From: Periconia sp. R9002
Lineage: Eukaryota > Ascomycota > Dothideomycetes > Pleosporales > Periconiaceae
Direction of reading: 5' to 3'
Assembly: GCA_023627715.1 (NCBI GenBank)
Contig: JAMAHW010000029.1
Location: 342,735 to 406,734 of the forward strand
Length of the DNA stretch: 64,000 nt
Part shown: piece after piece, positions 34,776 through 45,598 of the stretch
How positions within the stretch are numbered: the first letter of the stretch is position 1
How the letters are laid out: each line of letters opens with the position of its first letter
Translations under genes and position numbers: made by a program
The notes under the pieces: model-generated
Told to the model about the DNA's origin: nothing
The model's database searches: none
What the model saw: the letters and a program-made list of their open reading frames with translations, nothing else

Positions 34776-35456
34776 ATGGTGGACTGAATATGATGGTGTG
34801 GTTTGAAAAAAGGAAGAGCTCCTGGATTGGAGGGATGATAGAGTGGACGATAGACGGAGAAGGTTGTGGGATAGAGGGAAAGATGGAGAGTCACTATGCT
34901 ACAAGTTGTTATATGGCATTAGTGAATGTTGTGGATGTTGACTCACGTCACAAGAATGTCTGCGGCAACGTTGTACATGAAATTGAAATTGAAATTGATC
35001 CTCACAGAGTATCGCTACCCTGGGTATCGACACAGGGAGGGTGGGGGGTACACTTGGTAACGTCCTCGGCCAGGACGGGCACGCAAAGTTGTACATAATG
35101 ACATGCATGTGTACTTGTGTCATTGTTGGAGATACCCCCTACAAATACTACCAACAATCACCCACCGTGATAAGTTTGAAACAGTGTGTTTTGGAAGAAA
35201 GAAAGTTGGTCGAAGAGTAGGACAGGAGCCCGGCGAACGCAACAACAAGAAGAACATAGTTGTTAGAACTTGATTTGCCATTCACTATGGGAATGAAAGG
35301 ACTATCTCGAAACCACCTGATATCATGAGAAAGAAAAGAAAAAAAAGGAGGCTTTTTCCAAATACACCAACCGAAATTCCCTATGCCCCTTGACTAATAA
35401 CGCCAGCAATGCAAAAACCATCTCCCTTACATGGACGGAATCCCCGGCCGAGTGCA
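34776..35456. other. Convergent intergenic region containing a short interspersed element
   Basis: This 680 bp region lies between the 3' ends of the coiled-coil and RPC40 genes. Its main feature is the SINE-like element at 34979-35082 and its flanking repeats. The remainder is A-rich near 35330-35350 and contains no gene. Confidence 0.6.
34979..35082 (-). mobile_element. Short interspersed element, copy A (SINE-like)
   Basis: This 104-bp unit shares its core with copies at 51137-51234 and 51346-51437. It is flanked by GCAACGTTGTACAT (34965-34978) and GCAAAGTTGTACAT (35083-35096), a 14-bp direct repeat with one mismatch. Read on the minus strand it starts GTGCCCGTCC, then TGGCCGAGGACG (A-box-like), then TGTGTCGATACCC (weak B-box-like). 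It ends in three ATTTCA-type units. A hairpin with CGTCCT/AGGACG arms lies near its 5' end. No coding capacity. Confidence 0.7.
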
Positions 35457-36748
35457 TCACTTCATCATAAGATCCAAGCCCCTCTTGATGCGCTGCGCCT
35501 TCGTCTTCAGCAACTGGACGCTCTGCAAGAACAGCTCATCGCTGTCCCATTGTCCAGTACTTTCGACCTTGAAGATGAAGTGATCCCGGACTCTTCCCAG
35601 CTTGACCTTGTCTTTGAACTCCGCATGCCGCAGGGCCTCGCGGCTCACTGTATCGATGAATGGATTCGCCACGACAGCCTTAGGCTCGCCTTCTTTACCC
35701 TTGAGCTCGTCGTGCTTCTGCGCATCTTCCGAGGTGACTTCGTCGAGTCTGATAACGCCACGAGGGAAACACTCCGCGAATTTCTTGGCGTCGGCGCCGA
35801 CGATGGGCTTGAGGATGTCGATGGTGGGTAGCAGACGATACGAAGCGGTAGCGACGGGGGAGAATTTGGCGTGGTCCTGGCCGATGCCTTTGTATGCGTG
35901 CAGCTTCATGATGACTTCTTGGCCCGGGCGCATTTTCGCGATCAGGATGTCAGGATACACAGCGCGCACGGGGTCGTCTTCTGGCCATTCCAACTGTTTG
36001 CCGTGCTTCTGCCACACCAGATCCCGCGCGTACACGTTGTGGTTCTCGTACAGTTCATCCGGGTTCGTCTCGCCTTTGGCGGCTTTCTCCAAACCTCCTG
36101 CCTTCCACTCGCACTTCGCCTGTAAGTGCAGGATCACGCAGTTCTCGTCGGTTAATTCATTGCCGTTGGACTCCCCCTCGGCAGGCTTGATGTACCAGCC
36201 CATGTTGTGCAGGCTCATGCGGTCGGCGCATAGCGGAATCAGGCCGAGACGGTGCGCAAAGACTTCATCCTGGATGATGGAGGTGTTTTGGTAGACAAAG
36301 ACGTCTTCGATAGCGAGGGTCGGCACTTCGGCGATGAGAATGCGGCGGAAAGCGTTTGCGATGGAGGCGTCTAGCCCAATGAGTGAGAAGACTTGGTCGA
36401 TTCGCCGGTGCTCTGGTATGGCGTGGTTTTGACCTTTGAGGAGATGGGCAGTGTTGTCGGAGTGGAATTGGACTTTGAAATTCTGGTTGTAGAAAGTCAG
36501 TAAGGATTTCACATAGACTTGAACTATAGGCATATGTAAGACATTGTTATACCTTCTTGAAATGCTCCAAATTCCATTCATGATTTTCTCCCGGCCAGTG
36601 TCCTGGAAAGTCGGTTGAGGTTTGGTCACTGACGGTTTCGGGCAGGATTTGCAGCCTCTGTAGAAGGATTAGCACATATTCTGTGAGAAAAAGACAATCG
36701 CATACGCACATTCCGCCTCTCAAGCTCTTCTGCGGTCGGTTCTGGCAT
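35457..36748 (-). CDS. RPC40: RNA polymerase I and III shared subunit AC40 (Rpc40)
   Basis: Exons 36748-36710, 36657-36553 and 36482-35457 encode 389 residues. The signature of alpha-like polymerase subunits is clear: SIANAFRRILIAEVPTLAIE followed by VFVYQNTSIIQDEVFAHRLG. The C-terminal DRVRDHFIF-like strand (LGRVRDHFIFKVESTGQW) closes the dimerisation domain. It pairs with AC19 to nucleate assembly of RNA polymerases I and III in the nucleus. The first two exons were joined by phase, giving MPEPTAEELERRN then RLQILPETVSDQTSTDFPGH, which matches the family's N-terminal extension. It is divergently arranged with the complex I 49 kDa gene across 240 bp. Confidence 0.96.
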
Positions 36749-36988
36749 AGTGGCAGTCGTAGGGAGTGAATCCGATGTTTTTGGTGGGGAAGCTTTTCTG
36801 TCCCTCGCACTTGGAACTTTTTCGACGCCAAGCAAAACGCCGCTCGGGCCGCAGCGGCCAATTGGAAGCTAGGTATATCGTGAACCTCATGGTCGCACAA
36901 GAAGCCTCCCCCATCGCCACTGCAACTCTCTCCACTCCACCAACCCATTGACGCAGCAAACGGGCATCGAAGGTTTCTCAACACCAAC
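36749..36988. promoter_or_regulatory. Compact bidirectional promoter RPC40 / NDUFS2
   Basis: Only 240 bp separate the two divergent start codons, so the two genes must share promoter DNA. No obvious TATA box is seen. CCAACC- and CTCTCC-type pyrimidine words precede the complex I start. Confidence 0.7.
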
Positions 36989-38470
36989 ATGCCCGTCTCT
37001 CTGGCGCGTCTAGCCGGTCACACGGCCAAACGGCTGTGCCTGACACCCCGATCCAACCTTGCTCAAGCACCGCGAATCCGACCCATTGCCCGCTGCTTGT
37101 CCACCTCGACGCCCCGCCACTATGCCGACGTGGAAGATAACCAGCGGATGCGCATGATTCCCACAGACGAGACCTTTGGTCGTCCCGTAGATCCCGACGA
37201 ACATAACATGAACACCGCCATCGACGATGGATCCAGCGTTGAGAACAGGAAGATTCGCCACTACACGGTCAACTTTGGTCCCCAGCATCCTGCTGCTCAC
37301 GGTGTGTTGCGCTTGATTCTGGAGCTCAATGGCGAGGAGGTTGTGCGCGCTGATCCTCACGTTGGACTGCTACATCGCGGAACGGAGAAGTTGATCGAAT
37401 ACCGTACATATCTCCAGGCTTTGCCATATTTTGACCGACTCGATTACTGTTCCATGATGACCAACGAGCAGGTCTACTCGTTGGCCGTGGAGAAGCTTTT
37501 GAACATCGATATTCCGATAAGAGCAAAGTACATTAGGACCTTGTTTGGTGAAATCACTCGTATCAAGAACCATATTATGTCTGTCACTACCCACGCTATG
37601 GATGTTGGTGCTTTGACGCCTTTCCTCTGGGCTTTCGAGGAGCGTGAGAAACTCATGGTGAGTTTTCCATTCACCGGAGAATAACCGAGTAAATTATATT
37701 AATGATTTCAGGAATTCTATGAACGTGTCTCTGGTGCCCGTCTGCATGCGGCCTACGTACGCCCAGGTGGCGTGTCTCAGGACCTCCCCATGGGCCTTTT
37801 GGATGACATCTACCAATGGGCTACTCAGTTTGGTGACCGTATCGATGAGACCGAGGAGATGTTGACGGACAACCGAATCTGGATTAGCCGTACCAAGGGT
37901 GTAGGTGTTGTCTCTGCTGCCGACGCAATCAATTATTCTTTCAGTGGCCCTATGCTTCGAGGTTCCGGTGTGCCGTGGGATGTCCGTAAATCTCAGCCCT
38001 ACGACGCATATGACCTGGTCGAATTTGATGTTCCCGTCGGCACCAATGGAGACTGCTACGATCGTTATCTCTGCCGTATGGAAGAGTTTCGTCAGTCCCT
38101 TCGTATCATCCATCAGTGTCTTGACCAGATGCCTGCCGGCCCCGTCAAGGTTGAGGACTACAAGATCGCCCCACCTCCGCGTGCTGCCATGAAGGAGAAC
38201 ATGGAGGCTCTTATCCACCACTTCTTGCTTTTCAGCAAGGGTTACAGCGTTCCGCCAGGCGAGACTTACACCGCTATTGAGGCTCCCAAAGGCGAGATGG
38301 GTGTCTTCATAGTCTCTGATGGTAGTGAGAGGCCGTACCGATGCCACATTAGAGCTCCCGGATTCGCACACTTGGCTTGTATCGACCAGGTATCAAGAGG
38401 ACACTTGCTGGCCGATGTGGTCGCCATTATCGGTACTATGGATCTTGTGTTCGGAGAGGTAGACAGATAG
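36989..38470 (+). CDS. NDUFS2: NADH:ubiquinone oxidoreductase 49 kDa subunit, mitochondrial
   Basis: Two exons (36989-37657 and 37712-38470) encode 475 residues. The N-terminus ([16 protein letters not shown] to [16 protein letters not shown]) is a mitochondrial presequence with a [13 protein letters not shown] cleavage region. The mature part has [47 protein letters not shown] and [15 protein letters not shown]. The C-terminus [10 protein letters not shown] matches the family ending. The protein lines the quinone-binding pocket of complex I at the junction of the peripheral arm and membrane arm, in the inner mitochondrial membrane. The intron begins GTGAGT and ends CAG. Confidence 0.97.
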
Positions 38471-39430
38471 TTTTCCGAAGAAATGGTTGTATTAACGTAT
38501 ACTATGTGTTTGGGAAGAGGCTGTGAAGGTGATAGAGTGGGAAAGACCCGGATAAGCAACTTACCAGCAAGATAAAGTTGGCAGAGCTGTACATACTGTA
38601 CCCTACATCATTTCTTTGAAGTTAAATTTACGTCTACTTGTTCATCTTGTTTTTCGGTGTATAGAATAACTCCATGGTTGTTCCAGGGCTATACAACTAC
38701 GTCTGGCGTTCTCCACTGCATGATCCCTCTATTTCTGAAGGTGGAGTTCATGCACCACCATCTACACTGCACCCTAAAGGGGATAACACCACAATGCAAG
38801 GACGTCGTCCATACCAATTTGAGACAACTCCTGCCGACTGATGTTATGAAAAGCATTGAGCAATACATGCATGCAAAGGGTAGCCGATAATTGCAAGATA
38901 GCTAAGGAAAGTCTTTCGCTTGTAGGACGACGCCACAATCTCATCCTGACGTTAACAATCCAACAAATGATTGTGTCTTTCTCGTACACGTTTACAAACT
39001 TGATTCACTTACGACCCGCCACATCGTAAATAACCATTAACCTGACAGGGATCCACAATTATGCAACTGCATGGTAGCTCCACGGTACCACTGGGAATAC
39101 GTCATGCAAAGAGGGGCACCGAGTAGCTCCGATTGCTTCTGCCAGGCACCATCTCCTTTTCTTCTCAATCAAATCCTTCTTCGAGATTTCCTTCAATCCA
39201 CATTCAATTCCATTTTGCGACAAAGTGATCTTATCTTTAAAGCTGTGAGTGCATTCGTTTTCTTGCTCCTATTCGGACGTGAGTTGAAGCTACAAGCTCT
39301 CGGAGCTTGAACACCAAGCTTCACGGATCTGCGATGATGCTGATCCAATTTGGAAATGCTTAGCCATAATGCTTGAATGAAATGTTCAGACTAACATCAC
39401 TATCAGTTCCCTTGATACATTGTGCACAAG
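38471..39430. other. Intergenic, 960 bp
   Basis: No supported gene. The 77-codon frame at 38657-38890 lacks similarity to any family I know. The stretch holds the NDUFS2 terminator and the promoter of the glycine-rich gene. Confidence 0.5.
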
Positions 39431-40617
39431 ATGGCTTCCAACGATTTCTACAACCAAGGCAGTGGTGGCGGCGGCGGGGGCTACGGTCGCGACGAGCGAC
39501 GTGAAGACAGCTATGGAGGCGGTCGTGAGGAGCACGGCGGACGCCGTCACGAAGGAGGAGGCGGATACGGCCGGGATGACAGAGATGACCGTTACAGCTC
39601 TGGAGGGGGAAGTGGCGGCGCGTACAACGATCGCCCATCGGGGGGCTATGGAGGAGGGAATGAAGGGTACGGGGAAGGGCGACGTCATGGCGGGAACGAA
39701 TACAATGAACGCCCCTCTGGAGGATACGGAGGAGGCGGTTACAATGAACGTCCGTCTGGTGGGCATGGAGGGGGCGATGACAACGACCGCCCGTCGGGTG
39801 GATATGGAGGGAACAGTGGAGGAGGGTATGGGGGCAGTGGTAATGAGAATACCTCAAGCTACGGACAGCGTCCAAGCGGAGGGCAAGGGGAATACGGCAG
39901 CTCGGGAGGTCAGCAACACTCCTCGGGCTATGGAAGCAATGAATATAGCGATCGTCCGTCCGAAGGTTACGGCGGTCAGGGTGGTGGTGGGTACGGCGGG
40001 TCAGGAGGCCAGCAACATTCTTCACATGGTGGTGGTTACGGCGGCTCATCAGACGAATACTCTGAAGCCGCTCAGCACGCCTCTTCGCACGCCGGCGACT
40101 CCGGCGATTCCAATCTCTTCAGTACTGCTCTCGGTCTTCTGTCTGGTAACAAGAGCAAGCTTCAAAATGAGGACGTTGATGAAGATGACGCCGTGAAGCA
40201 ACATCAGAACTTGTACGGTAATGGACAAAGTCAGGGACAGGCTAGCTCACAGAATGTGGGTTCCGCAGCCGCCATGCAGGCTCTCAAGATGTTCACAGGC
40301 GGTAAAGAGGATGATGGAAAGGGTGGACAGAACAAATTCATCGGGCTGGCTATGGCGCAGGCTGCACAACTTTTTGACCAGCAAAGTAGTCAGGGCAAGA
40401 CGGTTAGTGCCATTTTCTCCTCATGTTTCTCACTGGGATATTGCTCAGAACTTACTGACGTGTATGACAGCACCCGCAAGCTACGAAGCAAGATGCGGTT
40501 GCGCAGGCCGCTCAGATGGCGTTGAAGCTGTATTTGAAGGGGGGAAGCGGAGGCGGACACACTGGAAGTGGAGGTGCTGGAGGTTTGTTGAACATGGCCA
40601 GCAAGTTCTTATCTTAA
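39431..40617 (+). CDS. Glycine-rich fungal protein with DUF7721-like C-terminal domain
   Basis: Two exons (39431-40402 and 40471-40617) encode 372 residues. Residues about 8-210 are low-complexity Gly/Tyr/Asp/Arg repeats with a recurring NERPSGGYGGG-like unit of 10-16 residues. The C-terminal 150 residues are ordered and helical: ASSHAGDSGDSNLFSTALGL, then AAAMQALKMFTGGK, then AQAAQMALKLYLKGGSGGG and LLNMASKFLS. That alternation of helix and glycine linker resembles the DUF7721 domain of filamentous fungi; the assignment is from memory of the pattern. The repeat part could support phase separation or RNA contact, but this is inference. The upstream in-frame methionine at 39422 is less likely. 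Confidence 0.7.
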
Positions 40618-41057
40618 GACACGGTGGAATACGGGAACATGACATCAATAATGCTGATTGATTGAAATGCAAATACAAATGTAAAAGACTTCCCCGTATG
40701 CTACCAGTCCATAACCATTTCCCTGCGCTCTGTTTGAGTATGATCGAGATGTGTGAGGGTGATGAATCCACCAAAGCATAAACTGAAGCACTTTTGGAGA
40801 TAAAATAGAGACCAGGAACAGAAAAGACCAAGGAAATAGGACCCATATCCTCCACCCAGCTTCCCGTATACCCAAAATAACCCCATATTGATATCGAAAT
40901 GCTCACCGTTATGAGCTGTTATCTCTGCTTGATATGCCAGATGGAGCAAAGAAATAAACCAAGATTCATCAGACTTGAACGCATTTATCATTGTCTGATG
41001 ACGAGTTTCGCAAACTGGAAGTGAGGAGGATGCATCCTGCATCGTGCAGTTAAGCCG
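40618..41057. other. Convergent 3' spacer
   Basis: This 440 bp stretch separates two converging genes. Frames here are shadows, for example the minus-strand ones at 40906-40481. No gene recognised. Confidence 0.5.
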
Positions 41058-42782
41058 TTACTTGTTCACATCTGCTTCTGAGGCTTCGATGCCTCTGCGC
41101 ACGGCACCGAGCAATTCTTTTCTGCTCATACCCTCAATTTTGCGGAGGAATTCTTCGGAGAACTCTTCCTCCTCGTGTTCATACTCTTCCCCTTCACCCG
41201 GTTTACTTTTGTCGCTCTCGGACTCTTTCTCCACCAGCACGTAATCTTCCTCATCTTCATCCATGTTGGTCATTGGACTTTCCTCTCGGGAACTGCGGAG
41301 CTTTTTCCGAACCGTATTAACCACTTCCTCTCCAGAAACTTGTCTCTTCTTGTCGTTTGGTCGTTGCCACGTCCAGGTAGTTTCGTTCCACAACCACTTC
41401 GCTCGGCTGTGCAGGCTCGTCACGGGTCTTCCTTCCTTCACACTATGTATTTCCTTCCCGTCGTAGGGCCATATGTCGAGGATTCTTGACTTGCGTATGA
41501 AGCCCCCTGCTAACCACTCATATGTGTGGGCTCTCGAGGCTGGTACTTTCAAGTTGCACATCCGGATTTCGACTATTGGATAATACACTTCTGTTCCAGA
41601 ATCTTTGAGGGCGTTCAGGGTAATTGTCTTTGTCGAATCGTCGCCATATTTGTCCAATGCCTCCTTGGCTACCCAGGCTGGCACCGCTACGTCTTGGGCG
41701 TTAATAAATTGCCCCTCCTGTCTTCCTCGAAATGTGATGGGTACAAGGTCACGCGCGTCTATCTTTGCCATGGATACTCTCCGAGCGGTTCTCATGCTGA
41801 TGTTGTATAGAAATTCGCATCGTCTTGTCGCATCGTCTAGACACACTAGTTAGCTCTATTAACGTTCACATCAAGGCTATTTCCTTGACTGACCAATGTT
41901 ATTAAAAACCGAGATGTACACGGTTGGAGGATACTTCTGATTCCATACCGTGTGTCTCTCGATACGGTCCCTGCTCATGTGACTTTCGGGAGCAAACCTT
42001 CCAATTGATTGGAAAGCATTGTCGGGGTGCAGCTTGGCGCCAGGCTTCTGCGAGTTTCTCGTATGATTTTCGATGGGAGTGAAGGCGCACAACGTCGCGG
42101 AGTCCTCATAAAATACACGGTAGAAATATTCGGGCCTGATCTTCATCCGACTTCGAATGTATTCGCTCAGTTCTCCGTAAGTACTAATCTCTGTTAGCTC
42201 GAGCTATGTCACGTCTCGCGATAGAGTAGCGTACATGACTATGGGATCTTGAATCACGGCTTTCTTCGTCTTGTCTGTTGGTGTTCGCGCCGCAGTAATC
42301 ATCTCGTCGACAAATTGTTGGGAAGGGGGATTATCAGGCCGCTTCACCCAGTTGGTATTTCCATCCAAGCTGTCGATGATATTTCCAAAGATTTCGACGT
42401 TGGTGCCATCCAGTTTTTCTGCAAACTTGTCTACGAGATCCCTCAGTGCAATTCCTTCTTCTGGTATAACGTTGATAATCTCTTCCACCGAAGGGAGAGG
42501 TGTAACTAGAATCTTGCGTCAGCGCAGCAAGCAATAAGCCATAAGCCTATACTCACATTCAAATATACTCTGCTTCTTTTTCTTCTTTCCAATGGTGCTT
42601 CCCTGCTGCGTATTGTTGATGGGATTAGTTTCTCCAGCACCTCTTGTTGGACTTGCCGCTGTCTCGGCCGTGTTAGCCTCGCTAGGAGACGTATCAATAC
42701 CATCATCACTGGATGAGTCCTTGGTATCGGAAGGAGATGTGCTCCTGGTGGATGAGTCTGATGAATGATGGAAGGTATCCAT
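41058..42782 (-). CDS. DUF7587-like hypothetical protein
   Basis: Four exons (42782-42557, 42505-42235, 42183-41894 and 41836-41058) encode 521 residues, all phases consistent. The N-terminus is Ser/Thr/Asp-rich with a KKKKK patch. The middle contains EYFYRVFYEDSATLCAF followed by ISVFNNIDDATRRCEFLYN; this arrangement resembles the fungal DUF7587 fold, a family of unknown function with a weak ADP-ribosyltransferase-like look. The last 100 residues are acidic and charged. I do not recognise a named gene. The region starting MAKIDARDLVPITFRGRQEG could be a second domain. No signal peptide is present. Confidence 0.6.
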
Positions 42783-43983
42783 GGTGCGAGAATTGTGTGA
42801 AGCAGGGGCGGAGATGATCTGATGGTGGAGAATAGAATTTGGAAGTTTGGAATGATGTCTTCAAGTGACAAGACTAGAGGGAGAGGATGAAAAATCTCAG
42901 ATGGGCACCGGGGTGCGCAGGGTACGGTGTAGAGGGTTGAGTGTAGAAGAAAAGAAGTAACCAGTCAAGAGGCATGCCTTATATAGACGCGTCTAAAGCT
43001 TGCTGTCCCCAATCTCTCACCTAAAAACTGTTGTTTTTCATTTGAGACTTCGTCGTCAGTTTCATCTCATCTGAAAAGTGAAAGAGCGTTAACAGCCATA
43101 CATAATCTCATCTTGTCTCACTCAAGTCGTGTAGTGAGTGATATGGAAGTACACTACCGTCTAAACAGTAAACGAATAAGGCACAACGTAGTCAAAAAGT
43201 CTTTTATCAAAAGAATAACTATGGGAAATTTGACCTAATAGTTACATTGACGGATATACACCATTTTGGCTACATGGGCTCGGGTAGCTAATTTCTATGT
43301 GAACTCAAATGGGAAACCTCACCTTAGTACTAGTATCCACCCTACGATCTGTATCCTATGAGTACCGCCTTTGCCTGCCCACTGTTTACTATTTGATCTG
43401 ATGGCTCACTCCCCGAACCTGTGTGCATTTGATGATTGGAAAAGGTGTGAAATCATGCTCCAACCATCTCCACACCCTCACAGGACAGTGAAAAGTTTAA
43501 TAGTGCAATATTGATTAGCTACTCCAAACACCCCAAAAACTCCAGAAAACAAGTTTAAAGTTTCTAGGTAGCACTGGAGGCTTTCCCATTTTCCTGAGTG
43601 AAATTTTCAATGTGTTAGGTAGAAGAGTTGTCTGCTCATCATGATATGAACTCTCACCCATCTAGCATTACCCACTGAACCGACAATGCTACATGGGGTT
43701 TATGGTTGTCGTAAATATTTATGCAGTCAGAATAGCTGATGATCAATATCAACTCAAGAAACCCGCAAGGCTGCGTTCCGATGATTCGCCGCCGCTAAAG
43801 GCGCAGGAACCATCAAAATCTTCCAGCGAATAGCACACGGCCAGTGACATACCGCTAGCTTAGTAGTGACGTTCCCATACCCCCGGAACAAACATTTTAG
43901 AAGCATGTACTATTTCAGCCTCAAAAGACATAATTTCAAAACGAACCACTACGACCTCGTCACTTCTCGTTCATTGTATATTT
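42783..43983. other. Intergenic, 1.2 kb, upstream of arsH
   Basis: AT-rich DNA between divergent genes, with no supported gene. It includes AGTGACATACCG at 43843-43854 (about 130 bp before the arsH start), which recurs twice upstream of the MFS gene. A TGACGT core follows at 43866-43871. Confidence 0.5.
43843..43854 (+). promoter_or_regulatory. AGTGACATACCG motif in arsH promoter
   Basis: This 12-mer is identical to the one at 45502-45513 and differs by one base from 45480-45491, both before the MFS gene. It is a candidate binding site for the nearby bZIP factor, which is inference. Confidence 0.4.
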
Positions 43984-45112
43984 ATGGTCATCTGTCGTTT
44001 GCTTTTCCGGGAGGGTATCCGCAATAGCCCCAAATTCAATCTTTACCGACCAATTTCGCGCATGATGAGTTCCACGACGAATGGAGATCTAAACAATACC
44101 GCCGCTGCGCGAGTACTATCTGAAGTCGCAATTGATCCTGCATATCGCAATGTTTCTTTTGCAATCCCTGCTGAGGAAGATGATCCGCTTGTGAGACAAA
44201 CGTACCGCCCATTCTTGCTCGAGAAAACACACTCGGAGCAAGACTGGATTGCACGGCTTGAGCTTAGCACTGCGTTGAAGATGGTGGACTCACAAATTTT
44301 GAAGAGCGGTGGTGAAAGATTGAAGGTTCTTGTCTTATATGGCAGTATGAGGAAGCGGTAAAGATTCTGTTCGCCAGACGGCTGGTCATCTGACGTATGA
44401 AATCCTGATAGCGTATAGATCCTACTCGCGACTGTTAGCATTTGAGGCTAGTCGAATACTCTTCCGGCTGGGCTGCGATGTCCGCGTGTACGATCCCACG
44501 GGGCTACCGGTAAAAGACGACGTTCAACACTCGCACCCCAAAGTGCAGGAGCTACGAGATCTGAGCAAATGGAGTGATGGCCATGTCTGGATCAGCCCGG
44601 AACAGCATGGGAACCTTGTCAGTGTTTTCCGGAATAATCGCCCATGTACCTTCGCCTCCAGCTAACGTGTTGGTTTTTTGTAGACTGCAGTATTCAAGAA
44701 CCAGATCGACTGGGTACCTCTCTCAACCGGCTCTGTTCGTCCAACTCAAGGGCGCACGTTGGCGATTGCGCAAGTCTGCGGCGGCTCTCAATCGTTCAAC
44801 ACGGTGAACTCGCTCCGTATCCTCGGACGATGGATGCGCATGTTTGTTATTCCAAATCAAAGCTCGATCCCAATGGCATATACACAGTTCACAGCCGAGG
44901 ATGAGAGTGAAGGGGGCAGCCGACTAATGCCAAGCGGGAACAGAGATAGACTCGTTGATTGTATGGAGGAATTTGTCAAGTATACAATCGTAATGAGGCC
45001 ACACTTCGATCTTTTCGGTGATCGATACAGCGAGCGGGAAGAAAGGAGAATTAAAGAGGAGAAAGCGGCATTGTTGAATGCGAATCAAGCGGTAGCTTCT
45101 AAAGATATGTGA
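43984..45112 (+). CDS. arsH: ArsH-type NADPH-dependent FMN reductase
   Basis: Three exons (43984-44357, 44419-44617 and 44684-45112) encode 333 residues if started at 43984, or 307 if started at 44062 ([12 protein letters not shown]). The family motifs are plain: [20 protein letters not shown] (FMN phosphate loop), [30 protein letters not shown] and [20 protein letters not shown]. ArsH proteins are flavoproteins that oxidise trivalent methylated or aromatic arsenicals and confer resistance. The N-terminal extension contains basic residues and might be a targeting peptide, or untranslated. It stands first in a same-strand run with an MFS gene, a bZIP gene and an NmrA-like gene. No arsenite efflux gene is seen nearby. 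Confidence 0.93.
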
Positions 45113-45598
45113 AGGGCGAGATGAGTCTGCTTACCAGCCGTCTTGACTAACATCTTATCAGTATATATTGTAGCACTTAGAGTAGAACAATAGACTATAG
45201 ATAGAGAAACAGGAGTTGTCTAATATCAAGAGTAGCTGATGATCCAATCTATTCTGTTGAAGAGCAGTGGGAACGGTGACCTACCTGAAAGGAATCCCCC
45301 CTCCGGGAATAGGTGGGAAATGGAATTCTAGCGAGCCACAGTCATCGAGTAAAGCTACGAGACCTTTATACGAAGTACAGGGTATTTGCACGTTGAGTCG
45401 GTACTTTTCGCGCTAGCCACCCCACAGGGTCCAGTCTTGATGTTCGCGAACTCATGGGGTACCATGGACTATCCCCGGAAGTGACATACTGCAGCCATGC
45501 TAGTGACATACCGTAGCTAATCATCTCGCTGCTCTTCGGCCTCGCAATAGCGCACAACTCTGCTTTCCCGTATATATCAAAATTCGAATTACACGTAT
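45113..45598. other. Spacer between arsH and MFS gene
   Basis: This 486 bp spacer carries the two promoter motifs at 45480-45491 and 45502-45513 near its right end. No gene. Confidence 0.55.
45480..45513 (+). promoter_or_regulatory. Paired AGTGACATAC(T/C)G motifs in MFS promoter
   Basis: Two copies, AGTGACATACTG (45480-45491) and AGTGACATACCG (45502-45513), start 22 bp apart, about two helical turns. They lie about 120 and 97 bp before the start codon. The same 12-mer lies in the arsH promoter. Confidence 0.45.
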
